Shown in pieces: positions 1 to 6,271 of a stretch of 6,587 bases of DNA. The notes under the pieces are model-generated. The model worked only from the letters and a program-made list of their open reading frames with translations, did not search any database and was not told the DNA's origin. The stretch's first letter is position 1; each line of letters starts with the position of its first letter. The stretch lies in contig CBFHWY010000110.1 of the NCBI GenBank assembly GCA_965659675.1, positions 1 to 6,587 on the forward strand. Direction: 5' to 3'. The position numbers and the translations under genes are program-made. Source of the stretch: CBFHWY01 sp965659675 (lineage in GTDB: Bacteria > Bacteroidota > Bacteroidia > Flavobacteriales_G > Salibacteraceae).

Positions 1-2171
1 TTGAACTCCTTACAGAGAATGGGCTGATCGGCTTCATTCTCGTATTGGTTTTTCTAGCACTCTTTCTTCAGATTCGGTTGGCTTTCTGGGTGGCGATCAG
101 TATCCCTATTGCCTTCTCAGGAATGTTCATCCTGGCCAATGGCTACGACCTAACCATAAATGTGATCTCCCTATTTGGGATGATCCTGGTGATAGGAATA
201 TTGGTAGATGATGGTATTGTGATTGGTGAGAATATCTATCAGCAATATGAAAAAGGTAAAAAACCGCTTCAGGCTGCAATTGATGGCACCATGCAGGTTT
301 TCCCTGCGGTAACTTCTGCTGTTCTCACAACTATCGTGGCCTTCTCTACTTTCTTTTTTCTGGATGGAAGGCTAGGGGATTTTGGTCCATCAATGGCTTT
401 TGTTGTGATGGCCACTTTATTGTTCTCATTGATCGAAGGCGCCTTTATTCTTCCTGCGCACGTAGCCCATTCAAAAGCTTTGAGCGGACAGTCTCAAAAG
501 ACCTGGCTGGAAAGACATATGGGGCGATTTATGAATTGGATGAAGTTCAATTTATATGCTCCTGCCCTGCGTTTTAGTATGCGCAATAGACTTTTTATTT
601 TTTCGATCTTCTTCTTCCTGTTCCTTGCGACCATTGGAGGATTCAGAGCGGGATTCATTAAGACCACATTCTTTCCATTTATTGAGCGTGATAATATTGA
701 GGTGATCGTGGAAATGCCACCGGGAACAAGGGATTACATTACCCAGGACGTACTCAACCGTATCGAAGGAGCAGCGTGGAAGGTAAATGCTGTAATGAAA
801 AAGGTCCGCACGGATTCGCTCGATGTGGTGGAAAAGGTGCAAAAGATCTTAGGCCCAAATCCAAATGACGGTAAGATCAATATTAGTTTACTCGACAATG
901 AAAGGCGAGGGGTTAGAAGTTATTTGATCGCCAATGCAATTCGAGATACCGTTGGATCCATACACCTGGCTCAAAATATTTCATATGGAGGAGGTCAACC
1001 ATTTGGGAAACCAGTATCGGTTAGTTTGTTAGGCGCAGATCTAAATGAACTTCAGGCAGGAAAGGAAATGCTCAAGAATGAGATGCTCCGTATGAAGGCT
1101 CTTCGAGATGTGATTGACAATGACAAGAAAGGGATCAAAGAGGTAAATATCAAATTAAAGCCCAATGCCTATTTGCTCGGACTTCGCTTGCAGGATGTGA
1201 TCACACAAGTGCGTCAGGGCTTCTTTGGTGGAGAGGTTCAGCGCCTGCAGCGCGGTATTGATGAGGTAAAGGTTTGGGTCCGCTATCACGAGGAGGAGCG
1301 ATCTTCTTTAGGTCAGCTTGAGGACATGCGTATTCGACTTCAGGATGGGAAAACAATTCCACTAAGAGAGATTGCCTCCTATGAAATAGAACGCGGACTC
1401 ATGGCGATCAATCACCTCGATACCAAAAGAGAGTTCAGGATCGAAGCGGATCTGGCCGACCCAACAGAGTCTGCGATTGAGATCATGGCGAACCTCGAAG
1501 AAGGTATTCTGCAGGAAGTACTTGCCACCTACCCTTCTTTGTCATATTCATTTGAAGGACAAAGTAAACAGTCGGAGAAAACAGGAAAGTCGGCCTCCCA
1601 GACCTTGCCGATCATTCTGATTTTAATGCTCGCGATCATCACACTTACTTTCCGATCCTTCGGCCAGGCGGTGATCGTTTTTGTCATGATACCCTTTGGT
1701 TTGATCGGGGTGGGCTGGGGACACTGGCTTCACGGTGTTCAGATCTCACTGCTGTCGGGTTTTGGGATCATTGGCTTGATTGGAATTATGGTGAATGATT
1801 CACTGGTGCTCGTGAGCAGGTTTAACGACCTGGTGAAGGACGGATTGAGTTTTAAAGAAGCAGTTTACGAAGCGGGTTTATCTCGTTTCAGAGCAATTTT
1901 ACTGACCTCAATAACCACGATTGCAGGATTGGCCCCCTTGATCCTCGAGAAGAGTTTCCAGGCCCAATTCCTTATCCCAATGGCCATCGCAGTGGCGTAT
2001 GGTCTCTTCATCGCTACATTTACAACACTCATCTTATTACCGATAAGTTTGATGGGGCTCAACACACTTAAACAATATGCCACATGGCTTTGGGAAGGTA
2101 AAAAACCTGAACCAGAGTTGATGGAACCAGCATATAAAGAGAAAAAACTGGAGGAGCAATATGAAGACTAA
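1..2171 (+). CDS. RND-family (HAE-1 type) efflux permease, 5'-truncated by the window edge
   Basis: Inner-membrane proton-driven pump of a tripartite efflux system. The frame is open to base 3, so the ATG-less opening is an edge effect. About 722 residues are visible; aligning the opening with the start of TM2 of AcrB suggests some 335 N-terminal residues are missing. Visible-residue numbering starts at the codon at base 3. Seen: TM2-TM4 with the proton-relay pair VDDG (Asp69, Asp70, bases 207-212), further membrane helices to about residue 215, a periplasmic porter/docking region at about 225-530 containing GQPFGKPVSVSLLG and GFFGGEVQRLQRG, then a second helix bundle at about 534-690 with IGIMVNDSLVLV and RFRAILLTSITTIAGLAPL. 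Arg630 matches AcrB Arg971, but AcrB Lys940 is replaced by Asn598. A charged cytosolic tail ends the protein. The gene overlaps the TolC-type gene by 11 nt, so the two should act together. The family is secure; the exported substrate cannot be read from sequence. Confidence 0.96.
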   Translation, partial: ELLTENGLIGFILVLVFLALFLQIRLAFWVAISIPIAFSGMFILANGYDLTINVISLFGMILVIGILVDDGIVIGENIYQQYEKGKKPLQAAIDGTMQVFPAVTSAVLTTIVAFSTFFFLDGRLGDFGPSMAFVVMATLLFSLIEGAFILPAHVAHSKALSGQSQKTWLERHMGRFMNWMKFNLYAPALRFSMRNRLFIFSIFFFLFLATIGGFRAGFIKTTFFPFIERDNIEVIVEMPPGTRDYITQDVLNRIEGAAWKVNAVMKKVRTDSLDVVEKVQKILGPNPNDGKINISLLDNERRGVRSYLIANAIRDTVGSIHLAQNISYGGGQPFGKPVSVSLLGADLNELQAGKEMLKNEMLRMKALRDVIDNDKKGIKEVNIKLKPNAYLLGLRLQDVITQVRQGFFGGEVQRLQRGIDEVKVWVRYHEEERSSLGQLEDMRIRLQDGKTIPLREIASYEIERGLMAINHLDTKREFRIEADLADPTESAIEIMANLEEGILQEVLATYPSLSYSFEGQSKQSEKTGKSASQTLPIILILMLAIITLTFRSFGQAVIVFVMIPFGLIGVGWGHWLHGVQISLLSGFGIIGLIGIMVNDSLVLVSRFNDLVKDGLSFKEAVYEAGLSRFRAILLTSITTIAGLAPLILEKSFQAQFLIPMAIAVAYGLFIATFTTLILLPISLMGLNTLKQYATWLWEGKKPEPELMEPAYKEKKLEEQYED
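2150..2156 (+). promoter_or_regulatory. Shine-Dalgarno site for the TolC-type gene
   Basis: GGAGGAG lies 4 nt before the ATG at 2161 and inside the last codons of the permease gene. It is the clearest ribosome-binding site in the window. It supports the ATG at 2161 as the start and an arrangement where ribosomes finishing the permease can begin the channel gene. Confidence 0.65.
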
Positions 2172-3471
2172 TTTGCTGATATTGATCTTAGTCCTGACGG
2201 CTTATCAGGGCTTCTCACAAGATTCTTTAGACTCTGATCAGCTTCTTTCTGAGGTGTTAAAGAATGCTTTTGGTCTCCGCATTGCTGAACTGAATGTGTC
2301 TATAGCTGAAACTCAAAACGATATTGGAAACGCCGGACTCCTGCCTAGTTTGAATGTTTCTGCCGGAGGCACCTACAGCAACAATAATGCGGAATTGACA
2401 ATCATTGGTCAGCCACAGCCGATAGAAGTAAGTGGTGCTGAAGCCACTCAGCTGAATGCCGGACTGAATTTGAATTATACATTGTTCAATGGCTTCTCTG
2501 GAAAAAACACGCTAAAAAGACTTCAAGTTCAGGAGGACCTCGCAGATGTGAATAAACGCACGCAAGTGGAATTGGTCATTGCGAATAGTCTGAGCGCTTA
2601 TTATTCCGCCGCGGGTTTGCAACGCAGTTTGAAAGCTGCTAAACAATCTTTAGAGATCAGTCGGGAACGAATGGAAAGGGCTCAACTGAAATATGAATAT
2701 GGAGGCCAATCCAAACTAGAGTACCTCAGTGCTCAGGTCGATTACAGTAACGATAGTGTGGCATATCTCAATGCATCACTGGCACTGAATCAGGCCAAAA
2801 GACAACTAAATTATTTGATGGCAAAAGAAGAACAGAATACAGATTTTGTGTTGAGCGAAGCTGTCTTCTTTTCGGACATGGCAGATATCAGTGAATTGAA
2901 ATCTAGATCGAAGGAGAATAGCAGTATCATACGAAATGCCAAGATGAACCTGCTTCTTGCAGAGCAAGATCTAAAAATAGCTCGTTCATCGTATTACCCA
3001 AGAATCGATATCAATGCGGGTTACAACTATGTCAACTCTGAAAATGAGGCCGGAGTGCTTTCTCAGCAGATCACCTTTGGCTTAAATACTGGGGTGAGCT
3101 TATCCTACAATCTCTTTGCAGCCAATCGAAGGAAGATCAATGCTGAAGTTGCTCAATTGCGGCTTCAAAGTCAAATGATCCAGGAGGAGGATGCCCGTTT
3201 GCAAACGAATAGAGACCTTGAGAATGCATGGGATATCTACCAAACTCGAAAAAGTTTGGTTGAAATAGAGGCAAATAATTTGAAGACTGCAGAGTTGAAT
3301 TTTCAGAGGGCCGATGAACTCTACCGTCTCGGTGGAATTACTAATGTTCAATTTAGGGATGCCCAATTGAATTTGCTTCGCAGCAGGATCAGATCTATCC
3401 AAACCAGATATGACCTGAAACTGGCAGAGATCGAGATCTTGCGTATTTCAGGAGAATTAATGAAGAATTGA
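2161..3471 (+). CDS. TolC-family outer-membrane efflux channel protein
   Basis: Outer-membrane exit duct that joins the RND pump, through a periplasmic adaptor, to the outside; it works as a trimer in this family. The 436 residues are normal for the family (about 420-490). Residues 1-19 form a signal peptide with a short basic start, a hydrophobic core LLILILVL and a likely signal peptidase I cut after GFS, leaving Gln20; there is no lipobox Cys. The two-fold outer-membrane efflux repeat is visible. Beta segments at about 59-74 and 97-114 (GLNLNYTLFNGFSG) are followed by long helices at about 125-225. The pattern recurs with beta segments at about 277-290 (SYYPRIDINAGYNY) and 307-324 (GVSLSYNLFAANRR) and helices at about 325-430. 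The helices are rich in Gln, Ala, Leu and Glu, as expected for the periplasmic tunnel. The start codon lies 11 nt inside the permease gene behind a good Shine-Dalgarno site, and the stop is one base before the next gene, so translation of all three is probably coupled. Confidence 0.95.
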   Translation: MKTNLLILILVLTAYQGFSQDSLDSDQLLSEVLKNAFGLRIAELNVSIAETQNDIGNAGLLPSLNVSAGGTYSNNNAELTIIGQPQPIEVSGAEATQLNAGLNLNYTLFNGFSGKNTLKRLQVQEDLADVNKRTQVELVIANSLSAYYSAAGLQRSLKAAKQSLEISRERMERAQLKYEYGGQSKLEYLSAQVDYSNDSVAYLNASLALNQAKRQLNYLMAKEEQNTDFVLSEAVFFSDMADISELKSRSKENSSIIRNAKMNLLLAEQDLKIARSSYYPRIDINAGYNYVNSENEAGVLSQQITFGLNTGVSLSYNLFAANRRKINAEVAQLRLQSQMIQEEDARLQTNRDLENAWDIYQTRKSLVEIEANNLKTAELNFQRADELYRLGGITNVQFRDAQLNLLRSRIRSIQTRYDLKLAEIEILRISGELMKN

Positions 3472-3472
3472 G

Positions 3473-4420
3473 ATGAAGAAAGTGCTGGTCATCGATGAAT
3501 TTCCTGAGGAGATCTTTGATTGTCAAGACATGGGCTTTTTTGAGTTTGATTACCGTCCAGGTATCCGTGCCGAGGAGGTTAATCAGATCCTTGGAAACTA
3601 TCAGGGCCTGATGCTTCGCAGTAAGATGAAGATCACCGCTGATCATCTAGGATCATGTCCGGAGCTTGAATTTATAGGGAGATCTGGAGCAGGGCTTGAG
3701 AATATCGATCTGGCCGCTGCAAAAGAACATGGAGTTGAAGTTTTTAATTCTCCCGAAGGGAATAGAAATGCAGTTGCTGAGCATGCAATTGCTATGCTTT
3801 TATCCTTGCTGAATAAGCTCAGCAGAGGCGATCAGGAAGTAAGGTCGGCCAAATGGGATCGCATTGCCAATCGAGGTACCGAAATAGGAGATAAAACACT
3901 CGGAATCATTGGCTGTGGATATATGGGTAGCCACATGGCAGAAAAATCCCGACACTTGTTCTCAAGAGTCCTATGCTACGATAAATACAAAGAACACTAT
4001 GCTCCGGAAGCTTGCATTGAGTCGGAAATAGAAACGATCTTCCGGGAGGCCGATGTGATATCAATACATACCAACCTTACGGAGGAGACGAGTGCTATGA
4101 TCGATTTGCCATTCCTTCGTTCCTTTCACAAACCAATATATCTGATCAACACGAGTCGAGGACAGGTGGTGAACACCCAGGAGCTTTTGGATGCGATCGA
4201 TGCGGGTATTGTGAAAGGGGCTTGTTTGGATGTGCTCGAATTTGAAGGCCTCAGATTTGAATCTATTGACGATCAAAAGCGATCACCGACATTTCAACGT
4301 TTAACCAACTCGGATAAAGTGTTGCTTAGCCCTCATGTAGCGGGCTGGACCCATGAGTCTAATCTCAGGATGCCCAAGGTTTTGCTAGAAAAGATCTCGG
4401 CTTTTTACGGTCTCAAATAA
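3473..4420 (+). CDS. D-isomer-specific 2-hydroxyacid dehydrogenase (phosphoglycerate dehydrogenase-like)
   Basis: Cytosolic NAD-dependent oxidoreductase that interconverts a D-2-hydroxyacid and its 2-oxoacid. The 315 residues give the usual two-domain fold: a split substrate domain (about 1-100 and 285-315) around a Rossmann domain (about 101-284). Seen: GRSGAGLENIDLAAAKEHGV (70-89), dinucleotide motif G147-C-G149-Y-M-G152, Asp170 ending the second strand (typical of NAD rather than NADP), catalytic Arg229 in INTSRG, Glu258 in LDVLEFE, and His288 in LLSPHVAG. The full Arg/Glu/His set predicts an active enzyme. Glu258 is followed by Gly where the family usually has Pro. There is no C-terminal ACT domain, so it lacks the serine-feedback module of E. 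coli SerA. The stop of the TolC-type gene and this ATG are one base apart; an AGGAG at 3450-3454 sits too far upstream to be a normal site for this ATG. Phosphoglycerate is a possible substrate, but so are glycerate, hydroxypyruvate or others; I give no symbol. Confidence 0.9.
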   Translation: MKKVLVIDEFPEEIFDCQDMGFFEFDYRPGIRAEEVNQILGNYQGLMLRSKMKITADHLGSCPELEFIGRSGAGLENIDLAAAKEHGVEVFNSPEGNRNAVAEHAIAMLLSLLNKLSRGDQEVRSAKWDRIANRGTEIGDKTLGIIGCGYMGSHMAEKSRHLFSRVLCYDKYKEHYAPEACIESEIETIFREADVISIHTNLTEETSAMIDLPFLRSFHKPIYLINTSRGQVVNTQELLDAIDAGIVKGACLDVLEFEGLRFESIDDQKRSPTFQRLTNSDKVLLSPHVAGWTHESNLRMPKVLLEKISAFYGLK

Positions 4421-4425
4421 AGACC
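4409..4425. terminator. Small hairpin over the convergent gene ends, possible two-way terminator
   Basis: GGTCT (4409-4413) pairs perfectly with AGACC (4421-4425) around a 7-nt loop that holds the last codons and TAA stop of the dehydrogenase gene. The aspartokinase stop, on the other strand, starts at the next base (4426-4428). Neither strand has a U-run directly after the stem, so it is not a classical intrinsic terminator. Its position between two converging genes is the main reason to list it. Confidence 0.35.
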
Positions 4426-5685
4426 TTAGCGCAGCAAGAAACGGATCGTTTCCCTTGTGCGCTGTTCTAGTAAAACCTCTTTTCCCTTGATCAATTCATC
4501 AACGATATGCTTGTTGTAATGTCTGATGGTCAGTAAGTGAAGACCACTGTTGTATTTTACCCTGAAAGATTTGGATAGCTCTTCGATCAGAGCTTTTATT
4601 CTTGTCTCAGGACCATCAACGCTGACTGAGAAATTTAGGGCAGAGTTCTGCATGATATTGATCTTCACCTTGTGTTTGGCAAAGAGAGAAAACAGGCTTG
4701 AAAGCTGCTCTTCCACCATGAATGAATAATCCTTGGGTGATGCTGAGATCAGGATTTGAGGGGATTTAAGGATATATGAAGGAAGTAAAGAATCTGAATC
4801 GCCATTCTCGTTGATCAGACTTCCTTTTTGGGAAACATCTTCAAAAGACCTGACCTTCAGCGGAATTCCCTTGTTCTGAAGTGGTTTTAATGTTTTTGGG
4901 TGTATTACCGTTGCACCGTAATAGCTCAGCTCTATTGCTTCTCGGTAAGAAATGTTCTTTAATAGTTCAGTATTGCTAAAGTGTTTTGGGTCGGCATTCA
5001 GCACTCCTGGCACGTCTTTCCAAACCACCACCTCCTTTGCTTCAAGAATATTTGCGAATATGGCAGCCGAGAAGTCAGAGCCTTCTCTTCCAAGGGTAGT
5101 GATGAATTGATCCTTTGTCCCTCCAATGAAACCCTGAGTGACCCAAACTGTATTTCCCTGGGTTTTCGCGAATTGCTTCGAAATGGCCTTTTCTGTCTCT
5201 TCCCAGTCAACTTTGGCCTCCATGAAATTCTTATCTGTGATCACAAGTTGGCGGGCATCTAACCATTCGTGTTTCATGCCTTCATGACTCAGAAAACTGC
5301 TCACGATCTTGGTCGAAAGCAGTTCGCCAACAGATACCAATTGATCATATGCCTGCTCATAGGATTGGTCTGCCTGTTCCTTGATGCGTTGTCGCAAATA
5401 GGTAAATATCTTATCGCTTATAGCAAAGGCCTCTGCACTATCCTTACCAAAAAGATCGTCGATGATCTCTGCATGGAACTGTTCGACTTCTCGAATAAAG
5501 ACCTCTGGGTCTTCTTTTTCTTCAAATACGGCACGAACAACATTTTCCAGGGCATTGGTGGTTTTCCCCATAGCAGATATGACCACAATAAGTTCATTCT
5601 CCTGGTAGTTTCCTATGATCCTGGCCACATTTCGAACGGCTTCTGCGTTCTTTACTGAGGCACCTCCAAATTTGAATACAAGCAT
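4426..5685 (-). CDS. Aspartate kinase (aspartokinase), monofunctional
   Basis: Phosphorylates L-aspartate with ATP to 4-phospho-L-aspartate, the first step toward lysine (via diaminopimelate), threonine, methionine and isoleucine; cytosolic. The 419 residues start at an ATG that puts the family's first motif KFGGAS at residues 5-10 (canonical KFGGTS, here Ala9). Further signature positions are SVGELLS (118-124), TTLGREGSDFSAA (196-208) for substrate binding, VWKDVPGVLNADP (221-233) where many relatives read WTDVDG, and YYGATVIHPKTLKPL (255-269). The C-terminal part (about 305-419) is the ACT regulatory region. The first ACT unit is clear (about 310-380); the second is short and the protein ends right after the strand TIRFLLR, without the usual final helix. 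No homoserine dehydrogenase domain is fused. It is probably feedback-regulated, but the effector cannot be told from sequence. It lies 91 bp after the acetyltransferase gene on the same strand and converges on the dehydrogenase gene. The function is secure; the choice among lysC-type paralogues is not, so no symbol is given. Confidence 0.95.
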   Translation of the reverse strand: MLVFKFGGASVKNAEAVRNVARIIGNYQENELIVVISAMGKTTNALENVVRAVFEEKEDPEVFIREVEQFHAEIIDDLFGKDSAEAFAISDKIFTYLRQRIKEQADQSYEQAYDQLVSVGELLSTKIVSSFLSHEGMKHEWLDARQLVITDKNFMEAKVDWEETEKAISKQFAKTQGNTVWVTQGFIGGTKDQFITTLGREGSDFSAAIFANILEAKEVVVWKDVPGVLNADPKHFSNTELLKNISYREAIELSYYGATVIHPKTLKPLQNKGIPLKVRSFEDVSQKGSLINENGDSDSLLPSYILKSPQILISASPKDYSFMVEEQLSSLFSLFAKHKVKINIMQNSALNFSVSVDGPETRIKALIEELSKSFRVKYNSGLHLLTIRHYNKHIVDELIKGKEVLLEQRTRETIRFLLR

Positions 5686-5705
5686 TTGAGCGCTTTAGCT
5701 TAGTT

Positions 5706-5713
5706 CAATGTTA
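5706..5713 (-). promoter_or_regulatory. Weak candidate -7 promoter element for aspartokinase
   Basis: On the minus strand this reads TAACATTG, matching five of six fixed positions of the Bacteroidota -7 element TAnnTTTG. It lies 20 nt before the aspartokinase ATG, in the 91-bp gap after the acetyltransferase gene. The only upstream partner near the right distance is CTG rather than TTG. This is suggestive only; read-through from the acetyltransferase promoter is an alternative. Confidence 0.22.
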
Positions 5714-5742
5714 AGTTAAATTCCCAGGCTCCAGAGTATGTG

Positions 5743-5762
5743 AAAAAAAGGCTTTCCACCTT
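5743..5762 (-). terminator. Weak possible intrinsic terminator after the acetyltransferase gene
   Basis: On the minus strand AAGG (5762-5759) can pair with CCTT (5751-5748) around a 7-nt loop, and is followed by five more T (5747-5743). It begins 14 nt past the acetyltransferase stop. The stem is only 4 bp, so it may cause partial termination or none. If it works, aspartokinase needs its own promoter in the remaining gap. Confidence 0.3.
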
Positions 5763-5776
5763 GATTTGTTAAGAGC

Positions 5777-6232
5777 CTAATCCCACTCGAACTTCACATT
5801 GAGCCACTCAGCATCGATCAGGGCATTGCGCTTTTTGTAAAATGCGATAGCGGGTTCATTCCATTCCAATACCTGCCATTCCATTCGTTTGAGTTTTAAG
5901 CGCTCAGCAGTTTGTTTTACAGCATTGAATAAGGCAGAACCTATGCCCTTATTTCTGTGACCTTCATTCACAACGATATCTTCCAAATACAGGCAGCGAC
6001 CCTTCCAGGTGGAATATTTGAAATAATACAGTGCTGTTCCAAGGATTGTATTGTCCTTTTCTGCAACATAGAACTCGAAGATGGGATCAGTACCAAATCC
6101 GTCCTCCTCCATGGATTCTACGGTGCAAATCACGGCATCTGGCTCTTTTTCATAGATCGCAAGTTCTTTGATCAGCCTCAGAACTTGAGCGAGGTCCTCT
6201 TTTTTGCCCTTTCGAATGATTAGTCCATCCAT
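5777..6232 (-). CDS. GNAT-family N-acetyltransferase, SSAT/thialysine acetyltransferase-like
   Basis: Single-domain GNAT that should transfer acetyl from acetyl-CoA to an amino group. The 151 residues cover the whole fold. Seen, numbering from the ATG at 6232: N-terminal strand and helix IIRKGKKEDLAQVLRLIKEL (5-24), EDGFGTDPIFEFYVAE (43-58), ALYYFKYSTWKGRCLYLEDI (67-86), the acetyl-CoA pyrophosphate loop R93-N-K-G96-I-G98, and VLEWNEPAIAFYKKR (121-135). As I recall human SSAT1 and SSAT2, these stretches line up well, including the YSTWKGR-x-x-YLEDI block of SSAT2. Glu84 and Tyr132 fall at the positions of the proposed SSAT catalytic Glu92 and Tyr140. Natural substrates of bacterial members are mostly unknown: polyamines, thialysine or other small amines are possible. 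The frame allows a TTG start three codons earlier (6241), but that codon would lie inside the -7 promoter match, and ATG is preferred. It is divergent from the fructose-bisphosphatase gene and upstream of aspartokinase. Confidence 0.88.
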   Translation of the reverse strand: MDGLIIRKGKKEDLAQVLRLIKELAIYEKEPDAVICTVESMEEDGFGTDPIFEFYVAEKDNTILGTALYYFKYSTWKGRCLYLEDIVVNEGHRNKGIGSALFNAVKQTAERLKLKRMEWQVLEWNEPAIAFYKKRNALIDAEWLNVKFEWD

Positions 6233-6271
6233 AATCCTCAAAAATAGCTTTAGAAATTAGATATTTGTGCC
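6233..6271. promoter_or_regulatory. Divergent promoter region between acetyltransferase and fructose-bisphosphatase genes
   Basis: Only 39 bp separate the two start codons. On the minus strand, 6246-6239 reads TATTTTTG, a perfect match to the Bacteroidota -7 element TAnnTTTG, placed so that transcription would begin at or within a few bases of the acetyltransferase ATG. On the plus strand two near-matches precede the bisphosphatase ATG at 6272: TAGCTTTA (6245-6252) and GATATTTG (6260-6267). No TTG partner at the -33 spacing is visible for any of them. The GAGG just before the acetyltransferase ATG is too close (3 nt) for a good Shine-Dalgarno site, and the bisphosphatase has none. Confidence 0.4.

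Noticed and set aside
45..47. TTG as a start codon of the permease
   Set aside because: The frame stays open to base 3, and the residues before it (GLIGFILV) continue the second membrane helix, so this is an internal codon of a gene cut by the window edge.
552..842. A 96-codon open frame on the - strand
   Set aside because: It is a shadow of the permease gene with no start signal and a low-complexity, charged translation.
2161..3471. The two similar halves of the TolC-type gene as a recent duplication
   Set aside because: The internal two-fold repeat is the normal design of this family and the halves share only pattern-level similarity, not near-identical DNA.
5269..5658. A 129-codon open frame on the + strand
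   Set aside because: It lies wholly antisense to the aspartokinase catalytic domain, which has all its motifs in the other strand, and its translation shows no recognisable domain.
5957..6223. An 88-codon open frame on the + strand
   Set aside because: It is antisense to the acetyltransferase, whose conserved motifs fix the real coding strand.
6239..6241. TTG start for the acetyltransferase, giving three extra residues
   Set aside because: An ATG follows at 6232, the family needs no extra N-terminus, and the TTG would overlap the perfect -7 promoter match.
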